DNA of 64,000 nucleotides, from assembly GCF_004216695.1 (NCBI RefSeq), contig NZ_SGXC01000001.1:2604001-2668000 (forward strand), given 5' to 3'. This document shows positions 7,263 through 16,060 of this stretch, piece after piece. A program made the translations under genes and the position numbers. Below the pieces are notes generated by a model. It was not told the origin of the DNA. It was given only the letters and a program-made list of their open reading frames with translations, and searched no databases. Numbering within the stretch: position 1 is the stretch's first letter; every line of letters starts with the position of its first letter. Source of the DNA: Pigmentiphaga kullae (GTDB taxonomy: Bacteria; Pseudomonadota; Gammaproteobacteria; Burkholderiales; Burkholderiaceae_B).

Positions 7263-8977
7263 TGATCGACTTCCTGATCGCGAACCTGGCGCCGATCATG
7301 TTCGCCAACCTGGTGGTCTTTCTGCTGCTGGGATTCCCGGTGGCCTTCGCGCTGGCCGCCAACGGCATGCTGTACGCGCTGATCGGCATCGAACTGGGCC
7401 TCTTGACGCCGGTACTGTTCCAGGCGCTGCCGCAGCGGGTGTTCGGCATCATCGCCAACGATTCGCTGCTGGCGGTGCCTTTCTTCACCCTGATGGGGCT
7501 GGTGCTGGAGCGCTCCGGCATGGCCGAGGACCTGCTAGAGACCATCGGGCAACTGTTCGGGTCCCTGCGCGGCGGGCTGGCCATCGCCGTGGTATTCGTC
7601 GGCGCGATGCTGGCGGCGACCACGGGCGTGGTGTCGGCCTCGGTCATTTCCATGGGGCTGATCTCGCTGCCCATCATGCTGCGCTACGGCTACGACCGCA
7701 GGCTGGCCTCGGGCGTGATCGCGGCCTCGGGCACGCTGTCGCAGATCATCCCGCCCTCGCTGGTGCTGATCATCCTGGCCGACCAGCTGGGCCGGTCGAT
7801 CGGCGACATGTACCGGGGCGCGATGCTGCCCGGCTTCCTGCTGGCCGGCGCCTACGTCGTGTACGTGGTGCTGGCGTCGCTGTTCCGGCCGGCCAGCGCG
7901 CCGGCCCTGCCCGAGGAGGCCCGGCGTTTCCAGGAACCCAACGGGACGCGCGGCGGCCGCTCGCTGCTGGTGCTGATGCTCGTCTCGGCGGGAATCGCCG
8001 CGCTGGTCGGCGATTATCTCGAACACGACACCGCGCCGGTGGACGAGCGCATCGTGCTGACCATGCTGATCTGGGGCGTGTCGGCCTTCGTCATCGCGCT
8101 GGCCAACAAGGTGTTGCGGCTGGGGTGGCTGTCGGCGCTGGCCGAGCGGGTCACCTTCGTGATGATCCCGCCGCTGTTCCTGATCTTCCTGGTGCTGGGG
8201 ACCATCTTCATCGGCGTGGCCACGCCCACCGAGGGCGGCGCGATGGGGGCGGTGGGGGCCATCGCGATGGCGCTCATCCGCAAGCGCCTGTCGCTGAACC
8301 TGCTCAAGCAGGCCATGGACACCACGACCAAGCTGTCCTGCTTCGTGGTGTTCATCCTGATCGGTTCCACCGTGTTCGGCCTGACCTTCCGCGCCGTCAG
8401 CGGCGACCTGTGGGTCGAACACCTGCTGACTTCGGTGCCCGGCGGCCAATGGGGTTTCCTGATCGTCGTCAGCGTGCTGACCTTCGTGCTGGCCTTCTTC
8501 CTGGACTTTTTCGAGCTGGCCTTCATCATCGTGCCGCTGCTGGGGCCGGTGGCCGAGAAGATGGGCATAGACCTGATCTGGTTCGGCGTGCTGCTGGCGG
8601 TCAACATGCAGACGTCGTTCATGCATCCGCCCTTCGGTTTCGCGCTGTTCTACCTGCGCTCGGTGGCGCCCAAGGAGGACTACCTGGACAAGGTCACGGG
8701 CAAGCGTATCGCCAAGGTGACCACCGGCCAGATCTACTGGGGCTCCATCCCCTTCATCGTCATCCAGTTGCTGATGGTGGCCATCGTGATGCTGGTGCCG
8801 GGGCTGGTGATGCACTACAAGGGCGACCAGGCCGTGGTGGATCCGGGCAGCGTCAAGATCGAGGTGGACAGCACGTACGGCGAAAGCTACGGAGGCGGGG
8901 GCGTCTACGGCGAAGAGCCCGCGCAAGGGCAGGGGCAGGGACAGGAGAGCAAGGACCCGAACGCCGACTTCAAGTAG
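7262..8977 (+). CDS. dctM: TRAP transporter large membrane subunit DctM
   Basis: A 571-residue polytopic protein, the channel-forming subunit of the TRAP system. It is longer than the usual 430-residue DctM because of an insertion between membrane segments (around residues 215-285), as in other TakP-type systems. Motifs such as MLAATTGVVSASVISMG, SGTLSQIIPPS and a conserved MQTSFMHPPFGFALFYLR are characteristic. The C-terminus ends in a low-complexity GQGQGQ stretch. The start codon overlaps the dctQ stop (TGATG). The 3' end overlaps the convergent IclR gene by 8 bases, so no terminator lies between them. Confidence 0.92.
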   Translation: MIDFLIANLAPIMFANLVVFLLLGFPVAFALAANGMLYALIGIELGLLTPVLFQALPQRVFGIIANDSLLAVPFFTLMGLVLERSGMAEDLLETIGQLFGSLRGGLAIAVVFVGAMLAATTGVVSASVISMGLISLPIMLRYGYDRRLASGVIAASGTLSQIIPPSLVLIILADQLGRSIGDMYRGAMLPGFLLAGAYVVYVVLASLFRPASAPALPEEARRFQEPNGTRGGRSLLVLMLVSAGIAALVGDYLEHDTAPVDERIVLTMLIWGVSAFVIALANKVLRLGWLSALAERVTFVMIPPLFLIFLVLGTIFIGVATPTEGGAMGAVGAIAMALIRKRLSLNLLKQAMDTTTKLSCFVVFILIGSTVFGLTFRAVSGDLWVEHLLTSVPGGQWGFLIVVSVLTFVLAFFLDFFELAFIIVPLLGPVAEKMGIDLIWFGVLLAVNMQTSFMHPPFGFALFYLRSVAPKEDYLDKVTGKRIAKVTTGQIYWGSIPFIVIQLLMVAIVMLVPGLVMHYKGDQAVVDPGSVKIEVDSTYGESYGGGGVYGEEPAQGQGQGQESKDPNADFK

Positions 8978-9725
8978 CGCGTTGCGCCGCGGCGGCGATC
9001 TCCTGGGTCACCGCGGCGGCGCAGTGGCGCACCAGTTCGGCATAGCCTTCCTCGTTCACCAGCTTCTCGCGCCTTTTCTCGTAGACCAGGGTGGTGGCGC
9101 CAACGACGTGGCGCCCATCGTTGAAGATGGGCGCCGCGATGCCGATGACGCCCGGGTCGATTTCCTCGCGCGAGACGTAGTGGCCATCCTTGCGTATGCG
9201 CTTGTAGTGCCGGGCGAAGGACGGCCAGTCGCCGGCGATGGCCCGCACCTCGGCATCGGCCTTGTGGCGCTCGTACAGCCGCTTCAGGCGCGCTGTCTGG
9301 AGGTTGGCCAGGATCACCGCCGAGGCGGCGCCCTTGAACAGCGGCATCAGGTGGCCGCGGTCCAGGCTCATGGGCGTGAGTTCGCCCGCGAGTTCGTGGT
9401 GGCTGTGCACGATCTCGTCGCCGTAGATGTTGCACAGCACGACCGTCATGGCCGTGCGCTGGGCCAGTTCGCGCATGCTGGCGCGGCTGGCCAGCAGGAT
9501 GGGCTCGGACCGCCGGATGCGGTAGTCGAGCTCGATGATCTTCGCGCCCAGCGCGTAGCGCCCGGCGATCTTCGCCAAGAGGCCGGTCTCGCACAGTTGC
9601 TTGACGTAGCGGAAGGCGGTGGGCCGGGAAACTTCGAGCAGGTCGGCGATTTCCTCGGCCGCCAGCGTGATCCTGGCTTCGGAGAAGAGGTCCAGGACCT
9701 GGAGGACTTTGGCGAACTGGGACAT
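8970..9725 (-). CDS. IclR-family transcriptional regulator
   Basis: A 251-residue regulator. An N-terminal winged helix-turn-helix (VLQVLDLFSEARITLAAEE, then LEVSRPTAFRYVKQL) is followed by the IclR effector domain with a conserved IAAPIFNDGRHVVGA segment. It is convergent with dctM and lies downstream of the hydrolase-VOC genes on the same strand, from which it is separated by a strong hairpin. Such regulators commonly control aromatic or organic-acid catabolism, so either the TRAP operon or the hydrolase group is a plausible target. Which one cannot be told from the sequence. Confidence 0.88.
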   Translation of the reverse strand: MSQFAKVLQVLDLFSEARITLAAEEIADLLEVSRPTAFRYVKQLCETGLLAKIAGRYALGAKIIELDYRIRRSEPILLASRASMRELAQRTAMTVVLCNIYGDEIVHSHHELAGELTPMSLDRGHLMPLFKGAASAVILANLQTARLKRLYERHKADAEVRAIAGDWPSFARHYKRIRKDGHYVSREEIDPGVIGIAAPIFNDGRHVVGATTLVYEKRREKLVNEEGYAELVRHCAAAVTQEIAAAAQRAT

Positions 9726-9752
9726 GGCGGGATCGATGTACCTCGGTATTCG

Positions 9753-9779
9753 GCGCGCCGGCCATGCCGGCCGGCGCGC
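9753..9779 (-). terminator. GC-rich hairpin between hydrolase and IclR genes
   Basis: Arms GCGCGCCGGC and GCCGGCGCGC pair perfectly around a 7-base loop. It lies 43 bases after the hydrolase stop on the minus strand and before the IclR start, so it may end the VOC-hydrolase transcript. No T-run follows, so the call is tentative. Confidence 0.4.
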
Positions 9780-9821
9780 TCGCAGGCATGATGGTAATCA
9801 ATCCCGCGCCGGCCCGCCCGG

Positions 9822-11033
9822 TCAGCGGGGAGCGGCGGCCGGGGCCTCGAAGTCCGCCGCGATCTTGCGGCGGGTCCAGTCGATGATGGTGTCCATGCAC
9901 TGCGCGAGTTCCCGGGGCTGGCCCAGGTAGTAGTGGGTCGCGCCATGGATCTGCACGAATTCCTTGTCCGGGGTGCCGAGCGCGGCATGGATCAGGGGGT
10001 TGTGCGTGGCGGGCACGGCGTCGTCCGCCTCGTTCTCGATCTGCAGGACGGGAACCCGGCGTATCCGCGCGGCGTTCACGGGGCCCTTGATGTTGGAGTG
10101 GTCGTAGGACCATTGCGACAGCCAGCTGCGCAGCGTGCTGAAGCGGGCCAGGCCGGCGGGCCCGGAGTTGACCACGCGCGGGTCGCCCAGGTAGCACCAG
10201 TTCGGCTTGCGGCCGTTGGGGTCCACCGCGGGATCGAGCCAGCGCACGTCGCACATGGTGCGATGGACCACGAAGCCGCGTTCGCGCTCGCCCGACGACG
10301 AACGCTTGAGCCGGTCCAGCGTATCGAGCACCCACGCGCTGATGCGGCGATTGCGCGCCAGCTGCTCCGCTCGGAAGCGCGCCACGAAGTCCTGCGCGTA
10401 GGGAGGCCGATTGGGGCAGTCGGGGGCGTAGATGTCGAGTTCGAGGTCGCGGTCCTCGGGGTCCAGCTCGTTGCGGACCGAAGGGTCCAGCCATTCGGTC
10501 AGGGTTTCCGGCCGGCTCAGGTGGGCGGCGATGAAGATGATGCCGTCCGCCGGCGTCAGGCCCGCCTGTGTCAGGTCATAGGGATCGCCCGCGGGCGTAT
10601 GCGTGATCGAGGGCGCCTCGGCCTGGGCCTCGTAGAACAGCGACAGCGCGCCGCCGCCCGACCATCCGACCAGCACCACTTTTTCGTAGCCCAGTTCTTC
10701 GCGCGCGTAGCGCATGTAGGCGCCCAGGTCGGCCGCCACCTTTTCCATGATCAGGGCCGAATCGTTCTTGGCGTAGCGGCTGCCGGCGCACAGCACGTGC
10801 ATGCCCGACTCGGCCAGCGCCACGGGCATGGGCAGCAGTTGCAGCGTCGAGGCCGGATGCATGAACAGGAACACGACCTTGGACGGCACGTCGCGGGGCA
10901 CCAGGCGCTGGCCCTCGAGCACGGTATAGCCCTGGCTGCCGTTGAAGCCGTAGGTTTCCACCATTTCGACCGGCTCGCGGAATTGCAGGATGACGGGAAT
11001 GCGGTCGAAGGCGTGCTTGGACGGCGTGGACAT
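9822..11033 (-). CDS. alpha/beta-hydrolase
   Basis: A 403-residue cytoplasmic alpha/beta-hydrolase. The nucleophile elbow GWSGGG (in VVLVGWSGGGALSLFYE) gives the catalytic serine, and a DAVPATHNPLIHAAL segment followed by GATHYYLGQP near the C-terminus supplies a plausible acid and histidine. No signal peptide is seen. The start at 11033 is chosen because upstream in-frame sequence is a shadow of the VOC gene. It lies 35 bases downstream of the VOC enzyme gene in the same operon. With the FAD monooxygenase and VOC genes it suggests hydroxylation, ring cleavage or isomerisation, then hydrolysis of an aromatic or heteroaromatic compound. The substrate is unknown. Confidence 0.8.
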   Translation of the reverse strand: MSTPSKHAFDRIPVILQFREPVEMVETYGFNGSQGYTVLEGQRLVPRDVPSKVVFLFMHPASTLQLLPMPVALAESGMHVLCAGSRYAKNDSALIMEKVAADLGAYMRYAREELGYEKVVLVGWSGGGALSLFYEAQAEAPSITHTPAGDPYDLTQAGLTPADGIIFIAAHLSRPETLTEWLDPSVRNELDPEDRDLELDIYAPDCPNRPPYAQDFVARFRAEQLARNRRISAWVLDTLDRLKRSSSGERERGFVVHRTMCDVRWLDPAVDPNGRKPNWCYLGDPRVVNSGPAGLARFSTLRSWLSQWSYDHSNIKGPVNAARIRRVPVLQIENEADDAVPATHNPLIHAALGTPDKEFVQIHGATHYYLGQPRELAQCMDTIIDWTRRKIAADFEAPAAAPR

Positions 11034-11068
11034 GACGCGGGTTTCCTTGTGGGTTGCGGGGCGGGCGG

Positions 11069-11587
11069 TTAGCGGTGGGCGGCCAGGGGCCGGGTGCGGA
11101 CCCAGTCCGCCAGTTCGGCATGGGCCGAGGCCTTGAATTCGTCGAGCCGGGCGGGGGGCGCGGTGCGCGTGGTCAGTTCGAGCCGGATGCCGTTGGGATC
11201 GAAGAAGTAGATGGACCGGACGAAGCCGTGGTCCGTCACTCCCAGTACCTCGACGCCGTCCGCCTCCAGCCGGGCGCGGGCCGCGTGGAGCTCGGCCTCG
11301 GATTCGACCTGCAGCGCGATGTGGTTGACCCAGTCCGGGGTATTGGCCGAGGGCAGGGCCGCCTGGCCGTCGCCCAGGTCGAAGAAGGCCATGTAGGAAC
11401 CGTCCCGCATCTCGAAGAAGATGTGGACGTAGGGGCAGTATTCGCCGGTGCTGGGCACGTGGTCGGCACGGATCACGTGCGCGAGCGGCAGGCCCAGGAG
11501 GTCTTCGTAGAAGTGGCGGGTTTCCTCGGCATCCCTGCACCGGTAGGCGTAGTGATGCAGGCCTTGTATGGGAACGAGCGCTGCCAT
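11069..11587 (-). CDS. VOC-superfamily (glyoxalase/extradiol dioxygenase-like) enzyme
   Basis: A 172-residue single vicinal-oxygen-chelate unit. Candidate metal ligands are visible as a histidine in GLHHYAYRC near the N-terminus, a histidine in WVNHIALQV in the middle, and a glutamate in NGIRLELT near the C-terminus. This His-His-Glu pattern is common to VOC dioxygenases, isomerases and resistance enzymes. The company of a flavin monooxygenase and a hydrolase favours a catabolic role, but the sequence alone does not separate dioxygenase from isomerase. It is the first gene of the leftward VOC-hydrolase unit, with an AT-rich promoter region upstream. Confidence 0.82.
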   Translation of the reverse strand: MAALVPIQGLHHYAYRCRDAEETRHFYEDLLGLPLAHVIRADHVPSTGEYCPYVHIFFEMRDGSYMAFFDLGDGQAALPSANTPDWVNHIALQVESEAELHAARARLEADGVEVLGVTDHGFVRSIYFFDPNGIRLELTTRTAPPARLDEFKASAHAELADWVRTRPLAAHR

Positions 11588-11667
11588 GGTGTCTCCTTGC
11601 TCCCCGGGCCGGCCGGTGCCGGGCAGGGACTGTCGATGATGTGGCAGCGATTTTGGACTAAATTTAT

Positions 11668-11692
11668 AAAAGTATCAATATCAGATACTTTT
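11668..11692. promoter_or_regulatory. operator-like inverted repeat upstream of the VOC gene
   Basis: Perfect 9-base arms AAAAGTATC and GATACTTTT with a 7-base spacer, inside an AT-rich patch (about 11650-11760) in otherwise GC-rich DNA. It lies about 80 bases upstream of the VOC start codon. It may bind the divergent LysR regulator at 13200 or another factor. Confidence 0.5.
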
Positions 11693-11816
11693 AATTTAAA
11701 TATGGTGTTAAGGGTTCGATAAAAATTATCAATAATTTCTGTTTTTGCAAAACAAAAGCCGCCCCCTGGGGCGGCTGCGGGAAGGCCGGGGCGGTCCGTC
11801 GCGGACCGCGCCGGGG

Positions 11817-13076
11817 TCAGAGGAAGGAAGGCCGGGCCTTCAGCGCGGCCGGGCTGTAGCCGGCGACTTTCTTGTAGTTGTCGGAGATGGCTTGCAGCTC
11901 GGCCTGCGAAACGATGGGTTCGAGCTGTTCGAATCGCTTGCCGCCCGTGCGCTCGAAGACCTCGCGCAGGATGGCGTCGGGCGGATTCGTGCGGTTGGTC
12001 AGCACCACCTGGGTGGTCGCCGCGACCCGGGCCTTGTCGTAGTCCTGCAAGGCGTCCATGGTCAGGCCGCGCTGCTTCAACTGGCCCGCCAGATAGCGCG
12101 CGTCGATGATGGCCTGGCCCGCGCCGTTCGACCCACGCGGCACCATGGGGTGGGCGGCGTCGCCCAGCAGCGTCAGGCGGCCCTGGGTCCAGGTGGGCAG
12201 CGGATCCTGGTCCACCATCGGATATTCCAGGATGGAGTCCGAGGACCGGATCAGGGCGGGAACGTCCAGCCAATCGAAATGCCAGTTCTCGAAGGCGGGC
12301 AGGAAGTCTTCCAGCCTGCCGGGCCGGCTCCAGTCGCGGATGGCCGGGTTGGGGTCGGTGATCTCCGCCACCCAGTTGATCAACTGGCCGCCCTTGCCGT
12401 CGACGTCGTTGCGGATGGGATAGATCACCATCTTGCCCACGTCCAGCCAGCCCGCGCGCACCATGCTGGCCTCGCTCAGGAACGGTTTCCATACCGCGGT
12501 CCCGCGCCACATGTTGACGCCCGAATAGCGCGGCGCGCCTTCCTGCGGATAAAGCTGCTTGCGCAGGGCCGAGTGCACGCCGTCGCAGGCGATCAGCAGG
12601 CGGGCCTGCACGTCGGGCAGGCGTTCGCCCTCGGGCGAGACGAAATGCGCGGTGATCGAGTCGGCGTCCTGCGTGGCGCCGGTGCAGCGGTGGCCGCAGA
12701 CCACGGCGTCCGGGCCCAGGCGCTGCTTGACGGCGTCGAACAGCACGGTCTGCAGGTCGCCCCGGTGGATGGAGTATTGCGGCCAGTCGAAGCCGGCGGC
12801 CAGGCCCGCGGCTTCGCGGAATACGAACTGTCCGTGTTCGTTGAAGAAGATCGATTCGCGCGTGCGCACGCCCACCTTGTCCAGTTCGGGCAGCAGCCCC
12901 AGCTCGGACAGCTCGCGCGCCGCGTGGGGCAGGACGTTGATGCCCACGCCCAGCGGCCGCAGCTCGGGCGCGGCCTCGTAGATGCGGCAGGCGATGCCGG
13001 CCTGGTGGAGACTCAGGGCCAGCGTCAGCCCGCCTATTCCGGCGCCGATGATGACCACGTCCTCTTTGCTGCTCAT
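11817..13076 (-). CDS. FAD-dependent aromatic monooxygenase (flavoprotein hydroxylase)
   Basis: A 419-residue single-component flavin hydroxylase of the p-hydroxybenzoate/salicylate-hydroxylase type. The Rossmann fingerprint GAGIGGLTLALSLHQAG lies at residues 11-27. The second FAD/NAD motif and the GDAAHPMVPRGSNGAGQAI motif (ribose and pyrophosphate contacts) are clear. Such enzymes use NAD(P)H and O2 to hydroxylate aromatic or heteroaromatic substrates. It is transcribed away from an adjacent LysR regulator, the usual arrangement for inducible aromatic catabolism. A 229-base AT-rich interval separates it from the VOC gene, so the two may have separate promoters. Confidence 0.9.
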   Translation of the reverse strand: MSSKEDVVIIGAGIGGLTLALSLHQAGIACRIYEAAPELRPLGVGINVLPHAARELSELGLLPELDKVGVRTRESIFFNEHGQFVFREAAGLAAGFDWPQYSIHRGDLQTVLFDAVKQRLGPDAVVCGHRCTGATQDADSITAHFVSPEGERLPDVQARLLIACDGVHSALRKQLYPQEGAPRYSGVNMWRGTAVWKPFLSEASMVRAGWLDVGKMVIYPIRNDVDGKGGQLINWVAEITDPNPAIRDWSRPGRLEDFLPAFENWHFDWLDVPALIRSSDSILEYPMVDQDPLPTWTQGRLTLLGDAAHPMVPRGSNGAGQAIIDARYLAGQLKQRGLTMDALQDYDKARVAATTQVVLTNRTNPPDAILREVFERTGGKRFEQLEPIVSQAELQAISDNYKKVAGYSPAALKARPSFL

Positions 13077-13176
13077 GTTCGCACCCTCGTGAAGAACTTT
13101 CTCGCGGATCCCCGACCGGGAACCGCTGGTGCTGGTATTAGGCGCCAGAACGTATTATTTTTGAAGTTTAGATATG

Positions 13177-13190
13177 ATATGAATACATAT
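13177..13190. promoter_or_regulatory. LysR-type operator between the monooxygenase and lysR genes
   Basis: A perfect ATATG-AATA-CATAT inverted repeat within an AT-rich divergent promoter region, ending 10 bases before the LysR start codon. Short interrupted dyads of this type are typical LysR recognition sites. The assignment is positional. Confidence 0.45.
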
Positions 13191-13199
13191 TAGAGTTTT

Positions 13200-14102
13200 A
13201 TGAATCTCTCATTGCGCCAGTTACAGGTGTTCCTGCACGTCGCGCGTATCGGCAATTTCACTCGTGCCGCCGAGAAGGCCCACATGACGCAGGCCGGGCT
13301 GAGCATCATGATCCGCGAGATGGAAAAGCAGCTCGATTGCCGGCTGTTCGACCGCACGACCCGCATGGTGGTGCTGACCGACGCCGGCCGCGACCTGCTG
13401 CCGGTGGCGCAGCGGGTGGTGGGCGACCTGGAAGAGGTGGTGTCCAAGCTGGGCGTGGCCGGCCGGCGCGCGCGCCAGACGCTGCGCATCGCCGCCACGC
13501 CGCTGATCTCGTCCAACATCCTGCCTCGGGTGTTCCAGCTGTTCAAGCAATCCCACCCGCACGTGGAGCTGCGGCTGGCCGATACCGACCTGCCGCAGGT
13601 CGAAGCGCTGGTGGCCGGCGGCGAGGCCGACATCGGGCTGGGGTTCTTCTTCAAGACGATGGCGGGGCTGGACCGGGCGCCGGTGGGCAAGTTCCGGCTG
13701 ATGCGCGTGGCGCCCACCGAGGGGGCGCCGGGCCGGCCGGTGGGCACGGCCGCCTGGGCCAGCCTGCGCGACGTGCCGTTGATCGGCCTGCCGCCGGCCA
13801 ATCCCATCCAGCGGCTGATCGAACCGCACCTGGAGAAGATCGGGCGTGGCAACGAGGACCGGCCCAGCTTCAATTTCTTCGAGACCCTGATCTCCATGGT
13901 CGAGGCAGGGCTGGGCACGGCCGTCATCCCCACCTTTGCCCTGGTGGCCTGCCACCGGCACCGGGTGGCGACCGACCTGCTGACCAAGCCGGCCGTCAGC
14001 CTGGACCTCTATCAGGTGACGCGGCGCGGTTTCAAGGTGCCGCCCGTCATGGAGGACTTCCGCGCGACCCTGATGGAGGCGCTGCCGGCCGTCGGCGGGT
14101 AG
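13200..14102 (+). CDS. LysR-family transcriptional regulator
   Basis: A 300-residue regulator with a standard LysR N-terminal helix-turn-helix (LRQLQVFLHVARIGNFTRAAEKAHMTQAGLS) and a C-terminal periplasmic-binding-protein-like effector domain starting near RQTLRIAATPLISS. It is divergent from the FAD monooxygenase gene with 123 bases between, and is the likely activator of that gene in response to a pathway intermediate. A GC-rich dyad (CCGCCCGG and CCGGGCGG at 14109-14134) follows its stop and may help end transcription. Confidence 0.92.
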   Translation: MNLSLRQLQVFLHVARIGNFTRAAEKAHMTQAGLSIMIREMEKQLDCRLFDRTTRMVVLTDAGRDLLPVAQRVVGDLEEVVSKLGVAGRRARQTLRIAATPLISSNILPRVFQLFKQSHPHVELRLADTDLPQVEALVAGGEADIGLGFFFKTMAGLDRAPVGKFRLMRVAPTEGAPGRPVGTAAWASLRDVPLIGLPPANPIQRLIEPHLEKIGRGNEDRPSFNFFETLISMVEAGLGTAVIPTFALVACHRHRVATDLLTKPAVSLDLYQVTRRGFKVPPVMEDFRATLMEALPAVGG

Positions 14103-14206
14103 GGCAGGCCGCCCGGCTCGCAAGGCCCGGGCGGATGCGATAATCCGCCAGGTTCGCGCGTCGGTCCTGGCGCGCAGGAAAAGGAGATGGCCCACCGGCC
14201 CCGCAT

Positions 14207-14827
14207 ATGTTGCTGCAAGTGATTTATCTGGTCGCGATCACCGCCGAGGCCGCCTCGGGCGCGATCATGGGCATGAGACGCCGCATGGACCTGTTCGGGG
14301 TCTGCGTCGTCGGCACGGTCACGGCCCTGGGCGGCGGCTCCATCCGCGACGTGCTGCTCGGCCACTATCCGCTGGGCTGGGTGGCCCATCCCGAATATCT
14401 CTTCTTCACCGTGGGCGCGGCCCTGGCCGCGGCGCTCCTGGTCCGCTACATGCACCGGGTGCGCATGGCCTTCCTGTTGCTGGACGCGCTGGGGCTGGTC
14501 GCCTTCGCCGTGATCGGCTGCGACGTCGCCGCGGCGGCGGGCGCGCATCCGGCCATCGTGGTGCTGATGGGCATGGTGACGGGCATATGCGGCGGGCTGT
14601 TGCGCGACATTCTCTGCAATCAGGTGCCGCTGGTCCTGCGCCGCGACCTGTACGCCTCCGTCGCGCTGGCGACGGGCACCCTGTACGTGCTGCTGCAGCG
14701 CTACGGCATCGGGCACGATCAGGCCACGGCCGTCGCGCTGGTCGCCGGCTTCCTGTTCCGCATGGTGGCGATCCGCTGGAGCCTGACCCTGCCCGTCTTC
14801 ACGACCCGAACGCCTCCCGAACATTGA
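14207..14827 (+). CDS. TRIC-family (UPF0126) membrane protein
   Basis: A 206-residue inner-membrane protein with about seven hydrophobic segments. It shows the duplicated signature of the bacterial TRIC/UPF0126 family: GGGSIRDVLLG in the first half and GGLLRDILCNQVPLVLR in the second. TRIC proteins form trimeric cation channels in structural studies; the role in bacteria is not settled. The nearest strong Shine-Dalgarno (AAGGAG at 14181-14186) is about 20 bases before the ATG, which is long, but I see no better in-frame start. It is followed after 13 bases by the AI-2E-family gene, suggesting co-transcription. Confidence 0.85.
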   Translation: MLLQVIYLVAITAEAASGAIMGMRRRMDLFGVCVVGTVTALGGGSIRDVLLGHYPLGWVAHPEYLFFTVGAALAAALLVRYMHRVRMAFLLLDALGLVAFAVIGCDVAAAAGAHPAIVVLMGMVTGICGGLLRDILCNQVPLVLRRDLYASVALATGTLYVLLQRYGIGHDQATAVALVAGFLFRMVAIRWSLTLPVFTTRTPPEH

Positions 14828-14840
14828 AGGAACGTCCTCG

Positions 14841-15908
14841 ATGAGCCAGACCTCTTTGCAGTACCGTACCTTCCTGCTCCTGCTGGTGCTGGTCACGCTG
14901 GCGTTCGGCTGGCTGCTGTGGCCGTTCTTCGGGGCGGTGTTCTGGGGGGCCATCCTGGCCATCATCTTCTTCCCGATGCAACGGCGGCTGGTGACGGCGT
15001 TCGGCGGCCGCAGCAACCTGGCGGCGCTGGCCACGCTGGGGGTGTGCGTGCTCATCGTCATCATTCCCGTGTCGCTGATCGCGGGCGCCATCGTCAGCCA
15101 GGGCGCCGGGCTGTACGAGCAGATCAAGGCCGGCGACATCGACTTCCGCGCATACCTGGACCAGGCCATGACGGCCCTGCCGTCCACCGCCCGGGGCCTG
15201 CTGGAGAAATTCGGCCTCGTCGACGTGAACAGCGTCCAGGACAAGCTGGCCCAGATGGCCACCCGGGGCAGCCAGTTCTTCGCCACCCAGGCGCTGAACA
15301 TCGGCCAGAACACGTTCCAGTTCGTCATCAGCCTGGGCGTGATGCTGTACCTGCTGTTCTTCCTGCTGCGCGACGGACCCGTCCTGTCGGCGCGGGTCCG
15401 CCAGGCCCTGCCGCTGACCGAGGAACACAAGCGCCACCTGTTCCGCAAGTTCATCGCGGTCGTGCGCGCCACGGTCAAGGGCAACATCGTGGTGGCCATC
15501 ACCCAGGGCGTGCTGGGCGGCCTGATCTTCTGGATCCTGGACATCAAGGGCGCGCTGCTGTGGAGCGTCGTCATGGCCTTCCTGTCGCTGCTGCCGGCGG
15601 TGGGGGCGGGACTGATCTGGGGCCCGGTCGCCATCTATTTCCTGCTGACCGGCGCCGTGCTGCAGGGGGTCATCCTGACGCTGTACGGCATCCTGGTGAT
15701 CGGCCTGGTCGACAACGTGCTGCGCCCCATCCTGGTCGGCAAGGACACCCGCATGCCGGATTACGTGATCCTGATCTCGACCCTGGGCGGCATGGCGCTG
15801 TTCGGCATCAACGGTTTCGTGATCGGCCCGCTGATCGCCGCGCTGTTCATGGCGGTCTGGGACCTGTTCTCGTCGATAGACGGCCCGCCTTCGGCCGACG
15901 GGAACTGA
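14841..15908 (+). CDS. AI-2E/PerM-family permease
   Basis: A 355-residue polytopic protein of the AI-2E (PerM/YhhQ-like) transporter family. The layout fits: an N-terminal pair of membrane helices, a soluble central part (residues about 85-150) and a C-terminal group of helices. The family motif near the C-terminus is recognisable (GLVDNVLRPILVGKDTRMPDY, then GGMALFGINGFVIGPLIAAL). Members include Na+/H+ antiporters and proteins proposed to export small molecules. Genomic context does not reveal the substrate. Confidence 0.87.
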   Translation: MSQTSLQYRTFLLLLVLVTLAFGWLLWPFFGAVFWGAILAIIFFPMQRRLVTAFGGRSNLAALATLGVCVLIVIIPVSLIAGAIVSQGAGLYEQIKAGDIDFRAYLDQAMTALPSTARGLLEKFGLVDVNSVQDKLAQMATRGSQFFATQALNIGQNTFQFVISLGVMLYLLFFLLRDGPVLSARVRQALPLTEEHKRHLFRKFIAVVRATVKGNIVVAITQGVLGGLIFWILDIKGALLWSVVMAFLSLLPAVGAGLIWGPVAIYFLLTGAVLQGVILTLYGILVIGLVDNVLRPILVGKDTRMPDYVILISTLGGMALFGINGFVIGPLIAALFMAVWDLFSSIDGPPSADGN

Positions 15909-15918
15909 TTCCTTCCCG

Positions 15919-15952
15919 CGCCGGCCGTTGCGGAATTCCGGAACGGCCGGCG
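15919..15952 (+). terminator. hairpin after the AI-2E-family gene
   Basis: Arms CGCCGGCCGTT and AACGGCCGGCG pair perfectly (11 bases) around a 12-base loop that is itself nearly palindromic. It lies 11 bases after the stop codon. No T-run follows, so termination is likely but not certain. Confidence 0.5.
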
Positions 15953-16030
15953 GCCCGCGTGGCGGAATTCTGGCCGCCCCCTCCGTTCCCGCTTTTCCTT
16001 CCCTCTTGAAAATGCCAATGAAAACAGGCT

Positions 16031-16054
16031 CTTGCCGCGCGATCGCGCGGCAAG
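16031..16054. repeat. perfect 24-base palindrome upstream of a sigma-54 promoter
   Basis: CTTGCCGCGCGA is followed directly by its exact reverse complement. It lies 6 bases before the -24 element, between an outer 7-base inverted pair (ATGCCAA at 16012-16018 and TTGGCAT at 16061-16067). It could be a regulator site or a transcript-end structure. Confidence 0.55.
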
Positions 16055-16060
16055 GCCGCG

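Noticed and set aside
8926-8946. Tandem GGGCAG-like repeat at the end of dctM
   Set aside because: It simply encodes a Gly-Gln tail in frame; repeat units are too few for a variable-number repeat.
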